Assembly (NCBI GenBank): GCA_023955635.1
Contig: JAMXHR010000016.1
Location: forward strand, 310,001-374,000
Origin: Methanosarcina sp. ERenArc_MAG2
Lineage (GTDB): Archaea; Halobacteriota; Methanosarcinia; Methanosarcinales; Methanosarcinaceae
DNA: 64,000 nucleotides
Direction: 5' to 3'
Positions within the stretch are counted from its first letter, which is position 1. The number at the start of each line of letters is the position of its first letter. The notes below the pieces were generated by a model that searched no databases, had not been told where the DNA came from, and was given only the letters and a program-made list of their open reading frames with translations. Positions 63,138 to 64,000 of this stretch are shown here, in pieces. The position numbers and the translations under genes were made by a program.

Positions 63138-63940
63138 TCAAAACCGGTTTTTAATGGCTTTTAATAACGCTTCGAAAGTGAACTCGTCGGGAATTACGTT
63201 TGCCTCGACTCCGTGTTTCTTCAGGGTATTTCCTGTCGGAGTCCCTATTGCACCTACAACTGCCCTGTCAAGGATCTCTTTTATGGTTCTCTCTGCTCCC
63301 AGCTGTTCCGCATGCTTCATAAAGCCTTTAACCATCATTGAGCTTGTAAAGGCAAAAGCGTCCACTTCCCCTGCAAGGGTGCGTTCTATCAACTTTTTCT
63401 GAACAGCTCCTTCGGGAATACTGAGAGTATACACATGAGTCTCATAAACCGTAGCTCCGCATTTTTCGAGTCCTTCTATCAAGACTTTGGCTCCAAAGGC
63501 GCTCCTCGCAAGGTCCACTGTTTTCCCTTTTACTTCGGGGCAGAGAGCCTCTACAATTCCCTCAGAGCTGTAGTCTCCTGGCAAAAAGGGGCTGTCAACT
63601 CCTATTTTTATAAGTTCTTTCTCCGTATTAGGACCAATTGCGATTACCCGGCTTTTTTCAGCGCTGTGATAAAGTTTTCTTTTTCGGATTCAGAGAGCTT
63701 GTCCAGGGTAAAAGTTATTCCGTTTGCACTGGTAAAGACCACGTAGTCAGACGTTCCGGCAAGGACTCTTTGTACGAAGGGCTCAAAACCTTCATCTTTC
63801 ATGCCTTCAAGCTTTATCATAGGGACATATATCGGCTCAAAGCCATAATCCCGGGCAAGTGACTCCGATCTTTCTCTGTAGCTTTCCGGCCTCATGATTG
63901 CGAGAACTGGTATTTTTGCCTTCGTCTCTTCTCCTGTCAT
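63138..63940 (-). pseudogene. hemD: Uroporphyrinogen-III synthase, frameshifted as given
   Basis: Frame 1 from ATG 63940 (MTGEETKAKIPVLAIMRPES, then FEPIYVPMIKLEG and YVVFTSANGITFTLDKL) stops at 63644 after ALKKAG. A seventh T in the plus-strand T6 run (63654-63659) continues SRVIAIGPNTEKELIKIGVD and joins PFLPGDYSSEGIVEALCPE, VDAFAFTSSMMVKGFMKHAE and VGAIGTPTGNTLKKHGVEAN. The repaired ~268-residue protein has both lobes of HemD, which cyclises hydroxymethylbilane to uroporphyrinogen III for haem, F430 and cobamide. As the gene should be essential in a methanogen, a sequence error is far more likely than inactivation. CGGAGGG precedes the start. Confidence 0.88.
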
Positions 63941-63961
63941 TTCCTGATCCCTCCGAATGTG

Positions 63962-64000
63962 TTAAAAGTCAGTCCCTGTATGCTGCTCCCCAAGGATGTT
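63962..64000 (-). CDS. 3' end of an upstream gene (cut by window edge)
   Basis: The minus strand at the window edge reads NILGEQHTGTDF-stop (TAA at 63962-63964), 22 bp before the hemD start. It is probably the end of another tetrapyrrole gene in the same operon, but the 12 residues are too few to identify it. Confidence 0.4.
   Translation of the reverse strand, partial: NILGEQHTGTDF

Overview
The window is chromosomal DNA of a methanogenic archaeon, almost certainly a Methanosarcina. The evidence is an HdrA2-type heterodisulfide reductase operon, an archaeal class I HMG-CoA reductase for isoprenoid lipids, an AhbC-type alternative-haem enzyme beside hemD, archaeal box A promoters (TTTATATA), many short Shine-Dalgarno sites, and a heavy load of insertion sequences and miniature elements in AT-rich spacers. 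This assignment is inference from gene content; no rRNA is present.

Layout. 1-2.1 kb: tail of a DUF4139 protein, a miniature element, and prephenate dehydratase with its ACT domain in a second frame. 2.2-9.8 kb: a MoxR / DUF58 / von Willebrand (Bat-like) membrane operon. 10-15.2 kb: a broken dolichol-kinase-like gene, then an unrecognised operon of two paralogous proteins and a coiled-coil/PASTA protein, the last split by an ISAzo13-family element. 15.3-21.3 kb (minus strand): UPF0104-like membrane protein, sugar-nucleotidyltransferase, OB-fold protein, three tandem FKBP prolyl isomerases, SdpI-like and HdeD-like membrane proteins. 21.3-30.6 kb: an accessory island rich in miniature elements with two methyltransferases, a protein made of twelve 22-residue repeats, a radical SAM/SPASM protein, an IS6 copy and three tRNAs. 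31-37 kb: two related winged-helix regulators and hdrA2-hdrC2-hdrB2. 37-42.2 kb: DUF457-like hydrolase, a 54-residue protein and a very large SIR2-type protein (probable defence locus). 42.6-53.1 kb: core metabolism (LeuC/homoaconitase, 2-oxoacid:ferredoxin oxidoreductase, HMG-CoA reductase, DsrE-like, ValS). 53.5-58 kb: nested IS remnants and a pentapeptide-repeat protein. 58-64 kb: HAD and APH-type enzymes, a molybdopterin lipoprotein, ahbC and hemD.

The most interesting candidate system is the repeat protein plus radical SAM/SPASM protein at 24.7-27.5 kb, which looks like a multi-core peptide-modification (RiPP-like) locus. A second candidate precursor, a 31-codon ORF whose stop directly abuts the radical SAM start codon, has been split by a miniature element with a perfect 10-bp target duplication.

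A caution applies to the whole window. At least a dozen otherwise well-conserved genes, including hemD, are broken by single-base changes, most of them a missing base in a homopolymer run. Two IS copies that match over the stretches compared differ only in two such runs. Uncorrected homopolymer errors are the simplest explanation, so many genes called pseudogene here are probably intact in the organism.
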